Origin: Nitrososphaerota archaeon
Lineage (GTDB): Archaea > Iainarchaeota > Iainarchaeia > Iainarchaeales > VGJJ01
Assembly: GCA_020053155.1 (NCBI GenBank)
Contig: JAGVNS010000156.1
Span: 1-6,137, forward strand
Direction of reading: 5' to 3'
Length of the DNA stretch: 6,137 nucleotides
Shown: one piece after another, positions 4,792-6,137 of the stretch
Numbering within the stretch: position 1 is the stretch's first letter
Layout: each line of letters starts with the position of its first letter
Position numbers and translations under genes: made by a program
The notes under the pieces: generated by a model
Seen by the model: only the letters and a program-made list of their open reading frames with translations
What the model was told of the DNA's origin: nothing
Databases searched by the model: none

Positions 4792-6137
4792 CCCTTTTCC
4801 TCCACTTTCACTCGCTTTTGGTTTTGGTACATGGCAATGATTTCCTTGACGCTCGTAGCCTGTTCGGGTTCTTTATCGTTTCGCAGTTTTAAGATGCGGG
4901 GGAAGCGCAGGGCATATCCCGTTCCCGTCTCTTTTCCACAGGTATGCATGGGAGATTGGGTAATCTCATCCGCGCGCACCTCTACCACAAACTTGGGCTG
5001 CACCCACACGTGGGGAACGACCGTGCTATCCACTCTCGCGGGTTTATGGTCTATTTTGTGCTTCATCAGCAAATCATGCAGCTCCTGTAGCATTTGTTCG
5101 GAGAAACCCGTTCCAATACGTGTAACAGACTTGAATTCATCCCTAGTGGTGTCGTATACTCCCGCCAGCAACCCTCCCAACCCGAATTCGGTGCGTTTTC
5201 CCTTTCCTTTGTAAAATCCCAAAATGACCAAGTCAACGGAATCCTGCAGCTCCCCTTTGTAGGAGCGCTTGAGCTTGATCCACGCGAATTTTCTCGCTCC
5301 TGCGATGTAGGGGGCGTTCAAGTCCTTGCACATAATCCCTTCCAATCCCTCCGAAACGTTCTCATTGAAAAACGTGTCAATTTCTTTTGCTTTGTCCGTG
5401 ACAATACCCTTGGTCAGTTCAATCGTTTCTCCTTTCATGATTATTTTTTTGAGCCGTTCCCTCCGCTCGTGGAAAGGGAGGGACATAATATTCTTTCCGT
5501 CGATGTACATGGCGTCAAACAGGAATAGTTTGAGTGGCAATTCTTTTGCTTTCTCTTCAATGTCATATTTTCGTTTGCGCTGGATGGTGATTTGGAATGG
5601 AAAAAACTCGTTGGTTTCTTCATTCATGGCCAATGCCTCTCCTTCCAGAATGCAGTCTTTGGCATCCAATTCTTTTTTGGCCGCCTGTACGATTTCGGGA
5701 AACATATCGGTCATGCTTTCGAGGTTGCGCGAAAAAATAGAGATGGTATTTCCTTTTTTGTGCACCTGCAGACGAAATCCGTCCAATTTGGTTTCCACCA
5801 TGCACTTTCCAAGCTTTTCTATTATTTCCGTAGAGAGGGGGAGCCGCTCGGCGAGGGTAGGGCGGATGGGAACCCCGGGTTCAATGTCTATTTTATCGAT
5901 TCCCTTTATTCCGTGCTGTGTGAGGAGGGTGGCCACTTTGCCCAAATCCGCGTGAATGTTGTATTTTGCTTCTATTTTTTCCCTGAGTTTCATCCTTATT
6001 TTTCTCTCTTTTTCTTCGTCGGATTTTTTTCCTTTATTGTCATCATTTTCTTTCACCAATGCAGGATTTTCCTTTTTGAACTCTTCCAAATGCACTTGCG
6101 CCAGCGCATCCATGAGGGTGGGGTCGCCTACTCCCAA
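4788..6137 (-). CDS. lig: ATP-dependent DNA ligase (archaeal type), N-terminus cut by right edge
   Basis: Seals nicks in double-stranded DNA, including Okazaki fragments, through a lysine-AMP intermediate. The 449 codons present are open to the window edge; the first codon is an internal Leu of an LGVGD motif, and roughly 130 residues of the DNA-binding domain are missing compared with archaeal enzymes of about 560-600 residues. Counting from the edge: motif I ETKLDGFR with adenylated Lys117, SRN (about 136-138), LEGEALA, LFLFDAMYIDG, EGLEGIMCKD (motif IV) and WIKLKRSY (motif V), then an OB-fold domain with LVILGFYKGKGKRTEFG and a C-terminal FPRILKLRNDK stretch that is usual in the archaeal family. 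A highly charged Lys/Glu/Asp segment at about 30-53 sits between the DNA-binding and nucleotidyltransferase domains and looks like an insertion. The stop overlaps the ATG of the small membrane protein. The true start and promoter lie outside. Confidence 0.96.
   Translation of the reverse strand: MGVGDPTLMDALAQVHLEEFKKENPALVKENDDNKGKKSDEEKERKIRMKLREKIEAKYNIHADLGKVATLLTQHGIKGIDKIDIEPGVPIRPTLAERLPLSTEIIEKLGKCMVETKLDGFRLQVHKKGNTISIFSRNLESMTDMFPEIVQAAKKELDAKDCILEGEALAMNEETNEFFPFQITIQRKRKYDIEEKAKELPLKLFLFDAMYIDGKNIMSLPFHERRERLKKIIMKGETIELTKGIVTDKAKEIDTFFNENVSEGLEGIMCKDLNAPYIAGARKFAWIKLKRSYKGELQDSVDLVILGFYKGKGKRTEFGLGGLLAGVYDTTRDEFKSVTRIGTGFSEQMLQELHDLLMKHKIDHKPARVDSTVVPHVWVQPKFVVEVRADEITQSPMHTCGKETGTGYALRFPRILKLRNDKEPEQATSVKEIIAMYQNQKRVKVEEKG
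4799..4803 (-). promoter_or_regulatory. Shine-Dalgarno of the small membrane protein
   Basis: GGAGG on the minus strand, seven bases before the ATG at 4791 and inside the last codons of the ligase gene. It is the strongest ribosome site in the window and is a main argument that the 80-residue frame is a real gene. Confidence 0.65.

Noticed and set aside
4364..4840. Plus-strand open frame of 158 codons crossing the membrane-protein gene
   Set aside because: It spans three genes of the opposite operon that are joined by ATGA overlaps, and its translation is low-complexity and motif-free.
5326..5955. Plus-strand 209-codon open frame opposite DNA ligase
   Set aside because: It is antisense to the most conserved ligase motifs and its Ser/Phe-rich translation is the expected shadow of Lys/Glu-rich coding sequence.
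1..6137. CRISPR arrays, tRNA/rRNA genes, insertion sequences or long repeats
   Set aside because: By eye no spaced repeats, cloverleaf-like segments, transposase motifs or terminal inverted repeats were seen, and coding sequence fills nearly all the window; a covariance-model or repeat search was not possible.

Overview
The window looks like a piece of a compact archaeal genome. Three things point to an archaeon: an archaeal/eukaryotic-type ATP-dependent DNA ligase, a diphthamide-synthesis enzyme (Dph6 family), and a textbook archaeal TATA box placed so that two genes appear to be leaderless. Genes are packed with ATGA overlaps or gaps of a few bases and there is no gene-free stretch above 60 bases. 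A DPANN-type lineage is a plausible guess from this compactness, but the window alone does not fix the phylum.

Layout. Positions 1-1399 (minus strand) hold carbamate kinase (arcC) followed by ornithine carbamoyltransferase (argF, cut by the left edge), overlapping by 29 bases. Positions 1400-1449 are a divergent promoter region with one near-palindromic TATA box exactly equidistant from both start codons. Positions 1450-3567 (plus strand) are a three-gene operon: a GGDEF-domain protein (putative diguanylate cyclase, unusual for an archaeon), diphthine--ammonia ligase, and a class I glutamine amidotransferase whose ATG overlaps the stop of dph6. Positions 3569-6137 (minus strand) are a second operon converging on the first with a single base between the stop codons: DNA ligase (cut by the right edge), an 80-residue two-helix membrane protein, and a 327-residue membrane-anchored, cysteine-rich extracytoplasmic protein, all linked by ATGA overlaps.

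How the genes may work together. ArcC and ArgF share carbamoyl phosphate, either for ATP generation from citrulline or for making citrulline. The amidotransferase, coupled to Dph6, could supply the ammonia that Dph6 needs to finish diphthamide on elongation factor 2; this is inference. The GGDEF protein keeps its catalytic core but lacks the usual product-inhibition site and is Arg-rich where its neighbours are Lys-rich, which suggests a gene acquired by transfer. The small membrane protein and the cysteine-rich protein are of unknown function.
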